A stretch of 64,000 bases of DNA, taken from Streptomyces bicolor (GTDB lineage: Bacteria; Actinomycetota; Actinomycetes; Streptomycetales; Streptomycetaceae). This document shows positions 24,871-33,786 of this stretch, one piece after another. Position 1 is the first letter of the stretch; every line of letters starts with the position of its first letter. The notes under the pieces are model-generated. The model was given only the letters and a program-made list of their open reading frames with translations. It made no database searches and was not told where the DNA came from. The translations under genes were made by a program, and so were the position numbers. Location of the stretch: NCBI RefSeq assembly GCF_000719285.1, contig NZ_JOFS01000021.1:1-64000 (forward strand). The letters are read 5' to 3'.

Positions 24871-25944
24871 ATGGACGCGGATACGGACACAGACACGGCC
24901 ACCAGCGCGGCGCACGCCCAGCAGGAACCCTTCCGCCCGCACCGCGTCGTCGTGCTCGCCCTCGACGGCGCCCTGCCCTTCGAACTCGGCATCCCGCACC
25001 GCATCTTCGGCCGCCCCAAGGACGCCCAGGGGCGGCATCTGTACGAGGTCGTCACCTGCTCGGTCCGGCCGCCCGGCCCGGTGGAGACGGACGCCGACTT
25101 CGCCATCCAGGTCGGGCACGGCCCGGAAGCGTTGGCCACGGCGGACACCGTCGTCGTGCCGGCGTCGTACGAACTCGGCCCCGTCTTCGAACAGGGTGTC
25201 CTCACCGACGACCTGGCCGCCGCCCTCGCCCACATCCGCCCCGGCACCCGGCTCACGTCCATCTGCACGGGTGTGTACGTCCTCGCCGCCGCCGGTTATC
25301 TGGACGGCCGTCCCGCCACCACGCACTGGGCCGACGCCGCGCGCTTCCAGGCGCTGTTCCCGAAGATCGAGGTCGACCCGGACGTCCTCTTCATCGACGA
25401 CGGCGACGTGCTCACCTCGGCCGGCGTCGCGGCCGGGATCGACCTGTGCCTGCACATCGTCCGCCGCGACCACGGCACGGCGATCGCCAACGACGTGGCC
25501 CGCCGCACCGTCGTACCGCCCCACCGGGACGGCGGCCAGGCCCAGTACATCCACCGCCCGGTCCCCGACCCGCAGCAGGCGTCCACGACCACGGCCCGCG
25601 CCTGGGCCCTGGGCCGGCTCCACGAGCCGATCCAGCTGCGCGACATGGCGGACCAGGAGTCCATGTCCGTACGGACCTTCACCCGCCGCTTCCGCGAGGA
25701 GGTCGGCGTCAGCCCCGGCCAGTGGCTCACCCAGCAGCGGGTGGAACGCGCCCGGCACCTGCTGGAGTCCACCGACCTGTCCGTCGACCAGGTCGCCCGG
25801 GACGCGGGCTTCGGCACGGCCCAGTCCATGCGACAGCACCTACAGACGGCGCTCGGCGTCACACCCACCAGCTATCGGCGGACCTTCCGCGCCGGGAGCC
25901 GCGACGACGCCCCGGACAGGCCCTGGGCCCACGGCGGCCGTTGA
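24871..25944 (+). CDS. GlxA-type AraC-family regulator with DJ-1/PfpI domain
   Basis: 357 residues. Residues 15-200 form a DJ-1/PfpI-like sensor domain with LTSICTGVYVLAAAG, where the Cys occupies the nucleophile elbow, and THWADAARFQALFP. Residues 245-340 hold two AraC helix-turn-helix motifs (MSVRTFTRRFREEVGVSPGQW and VDQVARDAGFGTAQSMRQHL). It probably senses a metabolite and activates a nearby gene, most simply the divergent MFS transporter. Its last 105 bp overlap, antisense, the end of the next MFS gene. Confidence 0.87.
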   Translation: MDADTDTDTATSAAHAQQEPFRPHRVVVLALDGALPFELGIPHRIFGRPKDAQGRHLYEVVTCSVRPPGPVETDADFAIQVGHGPEALATADTVVVPASYELGPVFEQGVLTDDLAAALAHIRPGTRLTSICTGVYVLAAAGYLDGRPATTHWADAARFQALFPKIEVDPDVLFIDDGDVLTSAGVAAGIDLCLHIVRRDHGTAIANDVARRTVVPPHRDGGQAQYIHRPVPDPQQASTTTARAWALGRLHEPIQLRDMADQESMSVRTFTRRFREEVGVSPGQWLTQQRVERARHLLESTDLSVDQVARDAGFGTAQSMRQHLQTALGVTPTSYRRTFRAGSRDDAPDRPWAHGGR

Positions 25945-27111
25945 GCCGTCCCGGCGGGCTTCTCCCCACCAGCCGAGCGCCGTCAGCACCAGCGTCAGCT
26001 GCACTCCGGCCAGGATGGCCGTGGACGGCTCCACCACCTGGAGCAGACCGCCCGCGAGGGAACCCGCCGCCGCGTAGCCCGCGCCCGCGGCGGCGTACAG
26101 CACGGAGTACCCGGCGGCCAGGGCGCTCGGCGGTAGCGCCTCGCGCAAGGAGAGGTTGCGGGTGATCAGCGCGCCCGACTGAAGCACGCCCGCCAGGACG
26201 AGGGCGATCGCGATCGCGGCGGCGCCCGGTATCAGCGCGGCGAGGGACACGAAGACCGACATCCCGCACATCAGCACCGCACTGCGCGCGCGGAGCCGCC
26301 CCGGCCACGACCGGAGGCCGTACAGGAACGCCCCGAGCCCCGCCCCCACGGCCATGCCCGCCAGGATCGGACCCGACCAGCCCACGCCGATGCCGCGCTG
26401 TTCGAGGAGGGCGGGCACGGTGAGTTCGCACAGGCCCAGCAGGGTGATGCTGGCCGCGCCCGTGACGTAGACCGGCCACGCGCGTATCAGCACGCGGGAC
26501 TTCGCCCGGCCTGCCTCGCCCGCACCGTCCTGCTCCCCGTTCGTCCACCCGGCCGGCAGCAGCAGCTGGCCCACGATCGACGACGCCATCAGGGCTCCCG
26601 CGAGGAGCAGCGGCACCCGCGGCGCCACCCCGAGGGCGAGGCCGGCCACCGCGACCGGGGAGACCGCCCACACACCGGACATCAGCATCGACTCGGCCGA
26701 CAGCGCCTGCGGCACGGCACGCTCCGGGACCAGCGAGGTCAGCAGCGCCCGCTGACCACCGGCGGTCGCCGCCGGCGCCGCACCGGCCAGGAACGCGAAC
26801 GCCCCCAGCACCACGGGGTGCGCCCCGGCCAGCACCCCGAGCCCCGCGAACCCCACCGCCCCGCCCGCGAGCCCGACGACCAGATGCCGCCGACCGCGAG
26901 CCGGATCCAGCCGCAGTCCGAGGACCGGGGCGGCGATGATCTCGCCGAGCACGTACACGGCCGCGAGAGTCGCGCCCAGCGTGTACCCGCCGGGCCGCTC
27001 CCGCACCAGGAACACCAGGGCCAACGGCGTCATGGCGACCGGCATGCGAGAGGCGACGGCGGTGCAGGCCCAGATCAGGACCTGCTTGGAGGCGACGTCT
27101 CGATAGGTCAT
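25840..27111 (-). CDS. MFS transporter, atypical 12-helix type
   Basis: About 423 residues with 12 membrane helices: residues 1-190 carry six, then a loop with GEQDGAGEAGRAKSR, then six more. The C-terminal 45 residues are polar. Substrate unknown; the general pattern is that of sugar- or drug-efflux MFS proteins. ATG at 27111 is taken as start, although a GTG at 27153 in frame is also possible and no strong Shine-Dalgarno sequence separates them. The stop TAG at 25840-25842 lies inside the AraC/GlxA gene, giving a 105-bp tail-to-tail overlap. Confidence 0.75.
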   Translation of the reverse strand: MTYRDVASKQVLIWACTAVASRMPVAMTPLALVFLVRERPGGYTLGATLAAVYVLGEIIAAPVLGLRLDPARGRRHLVVGLAGGAVGFAGLGVLAGAHPVVLGAFAFLAGAAPAATAGGQRALLTSLVPERAVPQALSAESMLMSGVWAVSPVAVAGLALGVAPRVPLLLAGALMASSIVGQLLLPAGWTNGEQDGAGEAGRAKSRVLIRAWPVYVTGAASITLLGLCELTVPALLEQRGIGVGWSGPILAGMAVGAGLGAFLYGLRSWPGRLRARSAVLMCGMSVFVSLAALIPGAAAIAIALVLAGVLQSGALITRNLSLREALPPSALAAGYSVLYAAAGAGYAAAGSLAGGLLQVVEPSTAILAGVQLTLVLTALGWWGEARRDGSTAAVGPGPVRGVVAAPGAEGPPIAGGCDAERRL

Positions 27112-27262
27112 GCAGATGACGGTAGGCGCCGCCACTGACAACCCGGCAGACACTTTCCGGGCCTGTGGAAAACGGCGTCAGGAGGCCCTCGGCCCCCGCA
27201 TCCGCGCAAGGCACCCAAGGTGCCCGCGGTGCCCAAGGCGTCCACGGCGTCCACGGTTCCGC

Positions 27263-28312
27263 TCAGAAGGTGAGCACCCCGCGAGCCACCTTCCCCGCCT
27301 CCGCGTCCGCCGCCGCCCGCTCGAACTCCTCGACCGGATACGTCTGCGTCACCAACTCGTCCAGCAGCAGCCGCCCCTCCCGGTACAGCTCGGAGTACAG
27401 CGCGATGTCCCGCTGCGGCCTCGACGACCCGTACCGGCACCCGAGGATCGACTTGTCCAGGTACATGGACGACACGACGAAGGAGGCCTCGGCGCCCGCC
27501 GGCGGAACCCCCAGCAGGATCGCCTGTCCGTGCCGGTCGAGCAGATCGACGGCCGCCCGGATCAACTCGACGCGCCCCACGCACTCGAAGGCATGGTCCG
27601 CCCCCGTCGGCAACAGCTCGCGCACTCCCTCCACCGACGTCAGGAAGTCGGTCGCCCCGAACCGCCGCGCCACCGCTTCCTTCGCCGGATTGGCATCGAC
27701 GGCGACGATCCGCGACGCACCCGCGATCCGCGCCCCTTGAACGACGTTGAGCCCGATGCCCCCGGCCCCGATGACGAGCACGCTGTCCCCACGGTCCACC
27801 TTGGCCCGGTTGAGCACGGCGCCCACCCCGGTGAGCACCCCGCACCCGATGAGCGCGGCCGAGGGCATGGGGATGTCCTTCGGGATCCGAACCGCCTGCA
27901 CGGCCTTCACCACGGTCCACTCGGCGAACGCGGAGTTGGACGCGAACTGGAAGACGGGCCGCCCTCCCCGGCCGAACGGCTGCCCGGGCCGCCCGATCGC
28001 GTGCCGGCACATGGTCGGCCGCCCCCGGTCGCACTCAGCACACGTACCGCAGTTGGCGAGCGTGGACAGGGCCACATGGTCCCCGGGGACGACATGGGTG
28101 ACCCCCACACCCACCGCCTCCACCACCCCCGCCCCTTCATGCCCCAACACCACAGGAACCGGAAAAGGTATGGTCCCGTCCACCACGGACAGATCGCTGT
28201 GACACAACCCGGCCGCCGAGATCGCGACCACGACCTCCCCCGGCCCCGGGTCCCGCACCTCGAGGTCATACGCGACCTCTACCCGCTTCCCGTCGAACAC
28301 CACGCCGCGCAT
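27263..28312 (-). CDS. Zinc-dependent alcohol dehydrogenase
   Basis: 349 residues of the medium-chain dehydrogenase family. The catalytic zinc site has GLCHSD and GHEGAGVVEAVG, the structural zinc lobe has four Cys in NCGTCAECDRGRPTMC, and the cofactor fold has VIGAGGIGLNVVQGA with an Asp two strands later (VAVDANPAK), indicating NAD rather than NADP. It resembles class III-like ADHs used for long-chain or terpenoid alcohols. It is last in an SDR, acyl-CoA dehydrogenase, ADH operon; its ATG overlaps the previous stop by one base (TGATG). Confidence 0.88.
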   Translation of the reverse strand: MRGVVFDGKRVEVAYDLEVRDPGPGEVVVAISAAGLCHSDLSVVDGTIPFPVPVVLGHEGAGVVEAVGVGVTHVVPGDHVALSTLANCGTCAECDRGRPTMCRHAIGRPGQPFGRGGRPVFQFASNSAFAEWTVVKAVQAVRIPKDIPMPSAALIGCGVLTGVGAVLNRAKVDRGDSVLVIGAGGIGLNVVQGARIAGASRIVAVDANPAKEAVARRFGATDFLTSVEGVRELLPTGADHAFECVGRVELIRAAVDLLDRHGQAILLGVPPAGAEASFVVSSMYLDKSILGCRYGSSRPQRDIALYSELYREGRLLLDELVTQTYPVEEFERAAADAEAGKVARGVLTF

Positions 28313-29463
28313 CACACAACCCCCTTGGGTTCCCTGGGCAACCCGAGCACCCGCTCGGCGATGATCGTGCGCTGAACCTGGTCCGACCCGCCGTAGATGG
28401 TGTCGGCCCGGGAGAACAGGAAGAGGTGCTGCGCCTCGTCGAGTTCGTACGGCGCGGAGGGCGACCACTCCACCGGCCCGACCCCCGCCGCGGCACCCCG
28501 CACCTGCACCGCCAGCTCCCCGAGCCGCTGATGCCAGCCACCCCACAGCAGCTTCGCCACACTGGGCGCCCCCGCGTCCCCGGCCCGCCCGAGCGTGCGC
28601 AACGCGTTCCAGCGCATCACCCGCAGCTCGGCCCACTGCCGCACCAGCCGCTCCCGAACGACGGGATCACCCACGGCACCGGACCTCACGGCCGCCTCCA
28701 CGACGCTCCCCAACTCCCGTGCGAACCCGATCTGCTGAGCGAGCGTGGAGACCCCCCGCTCGAACCCGAGCAGACTCATCGCGACCTTCCACCCCGCGCC
28801 CTCACCCCCGACGACGTGCTCCACGCGCGCGTGCGCCCCGTCGAAGAACACCTCGTTGAAGTCGCTGGTGCCGGTCATCTGCCGGATGGGCCGAACCTCG
28901 ATGCGCCCCGGCTGATCCATGGGAACGAGCAGGAAGCTCAGGCCCCGGTGGCGGGTCGAGTCCGGATCCGTCCGGACGAGAACGAAGCACCAGTCGGCCT
29001 CATGAGCGAGGGAGGTCCAGATCTTCTGCCCGGTGACCCGATACGTCCCGTCCGAGGCCCGCTCGGCCTTCGTACGAACCCCCGCGAGGTCGGACCCCGC
29101 CCCGGGCTCGCTGTACCCCTGACACCAGAGCTCCTCACCGAGGGCGATCGGCGGCAGGAAGCGGCGCTTCTGCTCGCCGGTCCCATGGGCGATCAGGGTG
29201 GGCCCCAGCAGGTTCTCCCCGATGTGCCCGGACCGCGCCGGCGCCCCGGACCGCGCGTATTCCTCGGCCCAGACGACCTGTTGGGTAAGCCGGGCACTCC
29301 GATTGCCGTAGCCACTTTCAGGCCACCCGAGCCCGATCCACCCGGCTTTCCCGAGGGCCCGCTCCCAGGTACGACGCTCCTGCGCGCCCTCGACATGCTC
29401 GGAGAGCCACGCCCGAGCCTCCACCCGGAACGCTTCGTCATCGCCGCTGAACCCGAAGTCCAC
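28312..29463 (-). CDS. Acyl-CoA dehydrogenase family protein
   Basis: 383 residues. The N-terminal helical domain has GLGWPESGYGN, the middle barrel has CQGYSEPGAGSDLAGVRTKA (FAD contact) and GQKIWTSLAHEADWCFVLVRT, and the C-terminal part has GGSDQVQRTIIAERVLGLPRE. This wording is typical of the FadE-type dehydrogenases of actinobacterial steroid or terpenoid catabolism, which often work as pairs; no sister subunit is adjacent here. It is the second gene of a minus-strand operon. Confidence 0.88.
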   Translation of the reverse strand: MDFGFSGDDEAFRVEARAWLSEHVEGAQERRTWERALGKAGWIGLGWPESGYGNRSARLTQQVVWAEEYARSGAPARSGHIGENLLGPTLIAHGTGEQKRRFLPPIALGEELWCQGYSEPGAGSDLAGVRTKAERASDGTYRVTGQKIWTSLAHEADWCFVLVRTDPDSTRHRGLSFLLVPMDQPGRIEVRPIRQMTGTSDFNEVFFDGAHARVEHVVGGEGAGWKVAMSLLGFERGVSTLAQQIGFARELGSVVEAAVRSGAVGDPVVRERLVRQWAELRVMRWNALRTLGRAGDAGAPSVAKLLWGGWHQRLGELAVQVRGAAAGVGPVEWSPSAPYELDEAQHLFLFSRADTIYGGSDQVQRTIIAERVLGLPREPKGVV

Positions 29464-29495
29464 TGACGTCTCCTCTTGTCACCGGTCGGATCGAA

Positions 29496-29583
29496 CCCCC
29501 TAGGGGCGCGGGGCTGTGCCAATATGCGGCTCCGCCGCCTGGGCGCGACCAGCCACGAACAACCCGCAGCCGCCCCCGACAAA
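29496..29583. repeat. Dispersed intergenic repeat, copy A
   Basis: Starts near CCTAGGGGCGCGGGGCTGTG, carries an internal GCGGCTCCGCCGC palindrome, and ends in ACCCGCAGCCGCC. An inverted, nearly identical copy lies at about 47448-47526. It occupies most of the 130-bp gap inside the SDR/acyl-CoA dehydrogenase operon and may fold as a hairpin that lowers downstream expression. Confidence 0.7.
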
Positions 29584-29593
29584 TCCCCCTGAG

Positions 29594-30508
29594 CTATTGG
29601 GTGTTAGGCCGCGCACCCTCCCGCGCCGCCCTCTCCATCGCCTCCACCCGAGCAAGCATCGGCATGGGATCCACCCCCACCGACCCCGGAAGAACCTCCG
29701 CAATCCGCTCGGGCGTCCAGGAACCATCGGCATAAGCACAGCGCAGCTCCCGCGGCTGAGCCCACACCGCGATCTTCGCCCCCGCGACCGTGTACACCTG
29801 CCCCGTGACCCCCTGCTCCCGAGCCGCATCCGACAGCAGGTACACGACCAGCGCGGCCACAGCCTCCGGCTCGCCGATCTCCGCCAGCTCCATGGGAACG
29901 TTGGCGGACATACGCGTACGGGCGACCGGCGCCACCGCGTTCGCGGTCACCCCGTACTTGTGCAGGCCCAGCGCAGCGCTCCGCACCAGCGAGATGACCC
30001 CACCCTTCGCCGCGCTGTAGTTCGCCTGCGAGACCGACCCTTGGTGATTGCCACTGGTGAACCCGATCAGGGTCCCTGCCCGCTGCTTGCGCATCACGGC
30101 GGACGCGGCCCGGAAGACCGTGAAGGTCCCCTTCAGGTGAGTGGCGACAACGGGATCCCACTCCGCCTCGGTCATGTTGAACAGCATCCGCTCCCGCAGG
30201 ATCCCGGCGACGCATACGACGCCGTCGAGGCGTCCGTACGACGCCAGCGCCACGTCGACGACCCGCTGCCCACCCGCCATCGTGGAGATGTCGTCCCCTA
30301 CCGCGACCGCCTCCCCGCCGGCCGCCTCGATCTCCTTGACGACGGCTTCGGCGACCTCGCTGGTGGGCGACGCGCCGTCCACGGAGACGCCGTAGTCGTT
30401 GACGACGACCCGGGCCCCCTCGGCGGCAGCAGCCAGCGCCACCGCCCGCCCGATCCCCCGGCCCGCCCCCGTCACGGCGACGACCTTGCCTGCCAAGAAG
30501 TTCCCCAT
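29594..30508 (-). CDS. SDR-family oxidoreductase (17-beta-HSD4-like)
   Basis: 304 residues. The NAD(P) motif TGAGRGIGRAVAL (about residues 14-26), NNAG-type position replaced by VVCVAGILRE, and the catalytic YSAAK with upstream Ser in SGNHQGS are present. The 60-residue C-terminal extension after the Rossmann fold is typical of the hydroxyacyl-CoA dehydrogenase half of multifunctional beta-oxidation enzymes. It probably oxidises a 3-hydroxyacyl-CoA or a steroid-like alcohol. It is first in an operon with an acyl-CoA dehydrogenase and ADH, behind an operator-like palindrome. Confidence 0.86.
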   Translation of the reverse strand: MGNFLAGKVVAVTGAGRGIGRAVALAAAAEGARVVVNDYGVSVDGASPTSEVAEAVVKEIEAAGGEAVAVGDDISTMAGGQRVVDVALASYGRLDGVVCVAGILRERMLFNMTEAEWDPVVATHLKGTFTVFRAASAVMRKQRAGTLIGFTSGNHQGSVSQANYSAAKGGVISLVRSAALGLHKYGVTANAVAPVARTRMSANVPMELAEIGEPEAVAALVVYLLSDAAREQGVTGQVYTVAGAKIAVWAQPRELRCAYADGSWTPERIAEVLPGSVGVDPMPMLARVEAMERAAREGARPNTQ

Positions 30509-30531
30509 GCCCCGGCCCCTTCCCGCAGTTT

Positions 30532-30546
30532 CTGACGGTCCGTTAG
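30532..30546. promoter_or_regulatory. CTGAC-N5-GTTAG operator variant between the SDR and cyclase genes
   Basis: CTGAC GGTCC GTTAG matches the motif except for one base in the right arm; it lies 23 bp before the SDR start and 58 bp before the cyclase start. A lone GTCAG half-site follows at 30569-30573. It may serve both divergent units. Confidence 0.55.
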
Positions 30547-30604
30547 ATTCGATTCGATTCTACGACCCGTCAGATACGGGGAGACAAGCCCCCGGGGAGG
30601 ACTC

Positions 30605-31531
30605 ATGTCACTGCCGGACGCGTTCCACGAGATCGCCAAGCGCGTGAACAACTGGGGCCGTTGGGGTTCCGACGACGAGATCGGCACCCTGAACCTGATC
30701 ACCGACGACGTCGTCCGCGAGGCGGCCACCTGCGTCCGTACCGGCCGCCGTGTCCCCCTCGCCCTCCCCCTGCAACAGGACGGCGTCCAGACGGGGATGA
30801 TCCCCGGACGCGTCAACCCCCTGCACGCCATGGTGCAGATCAACCAGGAGATCTTCGGCCCGGGAACCGTCGCCTGCAGCGACGACACCGTGACCATGGG
30901 CCTGCAGGCAGCCACCCACTGGGACGCGCTCACCCATGTCTCGCACTCGGGCCGGATCTACAACGGCCGCTCCGCCGACACCATCACCCCGCACGGCGGC
31001 GCCGAGTTCAGCGGCATCGACAAGGCGCGGCACATCGTGTCGCGGGGCGTGCTGCTGGACGTGGCACGCGCGCGTGGCGTCACGCGGCTCGACGGCGGGC
31101 ACGCGGTCACCCCGGAGGATCTGGAGGCGGCGGAGGAACTCGCGGGCACGCGCGTGCGTGCCGGCGACATAGTGCTCGTACGGACCGGTCAGATCCAGGT
31201 CTACCTCGCCGGCGACAAGCACGCGTACGGCTACCCCTCGCCCGGCCTGTCGATCCGTACGCCGGAGTGGTTCCACGCGCGCGATGTGGCGGCCGTCGCG
31301 AACGACACGCTGACGTTCGAGATCTTTCCGCCCGAGACGGAGGATCTGTGGCTGCCCGTGCACGCGCTGGACCTGGTGGAGATGGGGATGCTCCAAGGGC
31401 AGAACTGGAATCTCGAGGAGTTGTCCACAGCCTGTGGAGAAGTCGGCCGCTACACGTTCCTGCTGTCGGCGATGCCCGAGCCCTTCATCGGCGGCACGGG
31501 GACTCCCGTCGCTCCCGTGGCCGTGCTCTGA
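30605..31531 (+). CDS. Cyclase / kynurenine-formamidase-like metal hydrolase
   Basis: 308 residues of the cyclase family. The metal-binding THWDALTHVSHSG (about residues 101-113) replaces the usual HxGTHxDxPxH, and a later EWFHARDVAAVANDTLTFEIFP stretch, of which EWFHARDVAAVA is the start, is also conserved in such long actinobacterial members. The family hydrolyses amides or lactones using Zn or Mn. AGGA at about 30597 lies just before the ATG. It is divergent from the SDR operon and shares its operator region, so it probably acts in the same pathway. Confidence 0.8.
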   Translation: MSLPDAFHEIAKRVNNWGRWGSDDEIGTLNLITDDVVREAATCVRTGRRVPLALPLQQDGVQTGMIPGRVNPLHAMVQINQEIFGPGTVACSDDTVTMGLQAATHWDALTHVSHSGRIYNGRSADTITPHGGAEFSGIDKARHIVSRGVLLDVARARGVTRLDGGHAVTPEDLEAAEELAGTRVRAGDIVLVRTGQIQVYLAGDKHAYGYPSPGLSIRTPEWFHARDVAAVANDTLTFEIFPPETEDLWLPVHALDLVEMGMLQGQNWNLEELSTACGEVGRYTFLLSAMPEPFIGGTGTPVAPVAVL

Positions 31532-31937
31532 CGACGCCGGTTGGCGGCGCGGCGCCCCCACTCTCGGCTACGCTCGAGCGGGAGCTGCCCCCATCCGCCC
31601 CAAGCACGGCACCGCGCCACCATCCGACTCGGCGCGCCTTCCCCCACTCTCCGCTCCCCCTGCCCTGAGAGAACCGACGCCGAATCACGACCCACGCTCG
31701 ACAAGGGCCTCCGTCACCAAAACCCTCGTCGTCCCCTCGCGGCGAATCGCTGACCACAAGCGTGATCAACCGGACACGCCACGTCAACTCCCAGTCGGCG
31801 ATTTGTTACTTACGCCCCATTCACAGCGGCCGCGCACGGGAGCACACCCGGGCGCACCGACGTCCACCCGAGGGGGAGAGACAGCGCTTTCTGCAACCGT
31901 GCACCGAATCCAGCGGAATTATCGGCACATGCGCCTG
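31532..31937. other. Gene-free stretch between convergent genes
   Basis: The cyclase gene and the ATP-binding protein gene converge here. No frame has a ribosome binding site and steady GC3. I found no strong hairpin and no known element. Confidence 0.55.
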
Positions 31938-32414
31938 TCACACCGCTTCGTACGCGAGCCCCTCATACGCCGACGCCCCGCTCCCGTAGGCGGAAGCGGC
32001 CCCCTTCGACTCCGCGGCGCGGTCCAGTTCGCACCAGATCCGCTTGCCGGCGCCCTCTGAGCTCCAGCCCCACCGGTCCGCGAGACCGTCGACCAGCGCG
32101 AGGCCCCGGCCGCCCGTCGCGTCATCGTCGGCGCACCGGGGCACCGGGGCGCGGCCACTGCGGTCGGCCACCTCGAGCCGTACGGTGGCGCACTCCTGGG
32201 CGGCCCCCGGCAGGGACAGTCGCAGCACGGCCGGGCAGCCGGTGTGCACCACGGCGTTGGTGACCAGTTCGGACACGAGCAGGATCAGCGTCTCGGCGAG
32301 CGGTTCGTCGATCCCTATCCCCGACCCGGCGAGCCGCGAGCGGGCCCACCGCCGGGCTCGCCCCACCTCAGCGGGGTCGGGCCGGATCTCCAGCTGCACT
32401 TGAAGCACCTGCAC
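31938..32414 (-). CDS. RsbW/SpoIIAB-like ATP-binding protein
   Basis: 158 residues of HATPase_c type: N box LVSELVTNAVVHT (about residues 47-59), G1 region EVADRSGRAPV, G2 region GGRGLALVDGLADRWG. The last 25 residues are an Ala/Gly/Tyr-rich tail with YGSGASAYEGLAYE, unusual for the family. GTG codons at 32414, 32408 and 32399 compete as starts. It may phosphorylate and inhibit a STAS-type antagonist or bind a sigma factor; no partner is adjacent. Confidence 0.82.
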   Translation of the reverse strand: MQVLQVQLEIRPDPAEVGRARRWARSRLAGSGIGIDEPLAETLILLVSELVTNAVVHTGCPAVLRLSLPGAAQECATVRLEVADRSGRAPVPRCADDDATGGRGLALVDGLADRWGWSSEGAGKRIWCELDRAAESKGAASAYGSGASAYEGLAYEAV

Positions 32415-32907
32415 CGCTCACACCATCCGAACCGGCGGACACATAGCCCCGCGCCTCACGAGGGCCACGATCCTAGCCATTTTTTTCATGGCCAGAACAA
32501 TGGCCAAAGCCAGGGTCACGGAACGTGAATCCCTTAGCTGACAGCATGGTTGACGTACAGTCACCCCAACAAGCGCTTCGGGCATATTCCAGCGCGAAGG
32601 AGTACCCCTGCGGCATACTGTGCGACGCTTGTTGCGAGGAGTCGAACAGGCGGGGGCAGAAAGCCCTCCCGCCCTGCGAGAAGCGGCGCGCACCGCCGGA
32701 TCCGGGGCCGCCTCAAGGGCAACTCCGGCATGGCTCATGCTCGGAACCACTCGCATCTCACACAAGGTACCGGAGCGGACCGCCGACTCCAGGACGTGAC
32801 GAGTCACGCGTAGGACACAACCCGATATCAACGCTCCGTAATTCCGGTATGCCACATTCCGCGACATCGGCGCGGGCATCCTGGGCGACACCGCAGACCA
32901 AGGCGCG
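32415..32907. other. Gene-free stretch with terminator, promoter and inverted repeat
   Basis: A hairpin at about 32648-32675 (GGCGGGGGC against GCCCTCCCGCC, loop AGAAA) suits termination of the acyl-CoA dehydrogenase operon. A 9-bp perfect inverted repeat CAACAAGCG/CGCTTGTTG lies at 32567-32575 and 32626-32634. On the minus strand TTGTTG and CATGCT, 18 bp apart, could be the promoter of the ATP-binding protein gene. No coding frame is convincing. Confidence 0.5.
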
Positions 32908-33783
32908 TTAGGTCGGGCGTGCGAGGAGTTCGGCGGCCAGACTCTCCTCACTGTCCGTGACGTCGCCTGCACGGTAGGTCCGCACCCATGCCCGCTTCAG
33001 ATGCAGGTGCACCTCGAACTCCCAGGTGAATCCCATGCCGCCGTGCACCTGGAGACAGTCGCGGGCGCCGCGCACGGCGGCCTCGTCCGCCAGCAGCCGG
33101 GCCGCGTCGATGTCGACCGGTTCGGCGGTGACGGCCGCCGCGTAGACGGCCGCGCGGGCCGTCTCCGTGCGCACCAGCATCTCCGCGCACAGATGCTTCA
33201 CCGCCTGGAACGCGCCGATCGGCTGCCCGAACTGCTCGCGCGCCCGGGCGTGTTGCACGGCCAGCTCGCACGCGCGCGTGGCGCTGCCGAGCTGCTCGGC
33301 GGCGGTGAGGAGTACGGCGACGGGGTCCACGCCGGAAGCCGAGGGAACCCGGTGCAGGGGCGTCAGCGGGTCGACCGACCGCAGCGGTACGGCCGCCTGC
33401 GCGTCGCCCCGCACGACGTCCGCCTGCGCGAGCCACTCCACCAGGCCGTTGCCGGCGGCCGCCACGACCACCTCCCCGGTGGCCGCGCCCGGCACGTCCC
33501 CCGCGGCCAGATGGGTGGCCACCAGCGGCCCCGGCAGCAGGGCCCGGCCCGCCTCCTCGAACGCCAACACCGCCTCGGGCAGCCCGAGTCCGACCCCGCC
33601 CTCGGACTCCGGCAGCCGCAGCGCGAAGAACCCGGCCGCGCCGAGCTCGCGCCACAGCGCGCGGTCCAGACGGCCGGGCGTGTCGAGGGCGGCCCGCAGC
33701 GTCTCCGGGCCGAAGCGCCGCGCCAGCAGCTCCCGCACACCGCCTTGCAACGCGCGCTGGTCCTCGGTCAGTTGGAACCGCAT
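32908..33783 (-). CDS. Acyl-CoA dehydrogenase family protein, smaller subunit type
   Basis: 291 residues, shorter than the usual 380, with a divergent middle domain. Visible are the N-terminal LTEDQRALQGGVRELLARRFG, the C-terminal FGQPIGAFQAVKHLCAEMLV and HGGMGFTWEFEVHLHLKRA. Such short members pair with a full-length FadE protein to form alpha2beta2 dehydrogenases in steroid side-chain degradation. It starts 3 bp after the full-length gene, so the two are translationally coupled and probably form one enzyme. Confidence 0.86.
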   Translation of the reverse strand: MRFQLTEDQRALQGGVRELLARRFGPETLRAALDTPGRLDRALWRELGAAGFFALRLPESEGGVGLGLPEAVLAFEEAGRALLPGPLVATHLAAGDVPGAATGEVVVAAAGNGLVEWLAQADVVRGDAQAAVPLRSVDPLTPLHRVPSASGVDPVAVLLTAAEQLGSATRACELAVQHARAREQFGQPIGAFQAVKHLCAEMLVRTETARAAVYAAAVTAEPVDIDAARLLADEAAVRGARDCLQVHGGMGFTWEFEVHLHLKRAWVRTYRAGDVTDSEESLAAELLARPT

Positions 33784-33786
33784 CCG

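Noticed and set aside
27135..27149. CTGAC-AACCC-GGCAG upstream of the MFS gene at 27111
   Set aside because: One arm is mismatched and the neighbouring gene has no tie to the acyl-CoA set; kept out of the regulon as a likely chance match.
32418..32972. 184-codon minus-strand frame in the gap at 32.4-32.9 kb
   Set aside because: It runs through a terminator and the end of an acyl-CoA dehydrogenase gene, has mixed third-position bases and no ribosome binding site.
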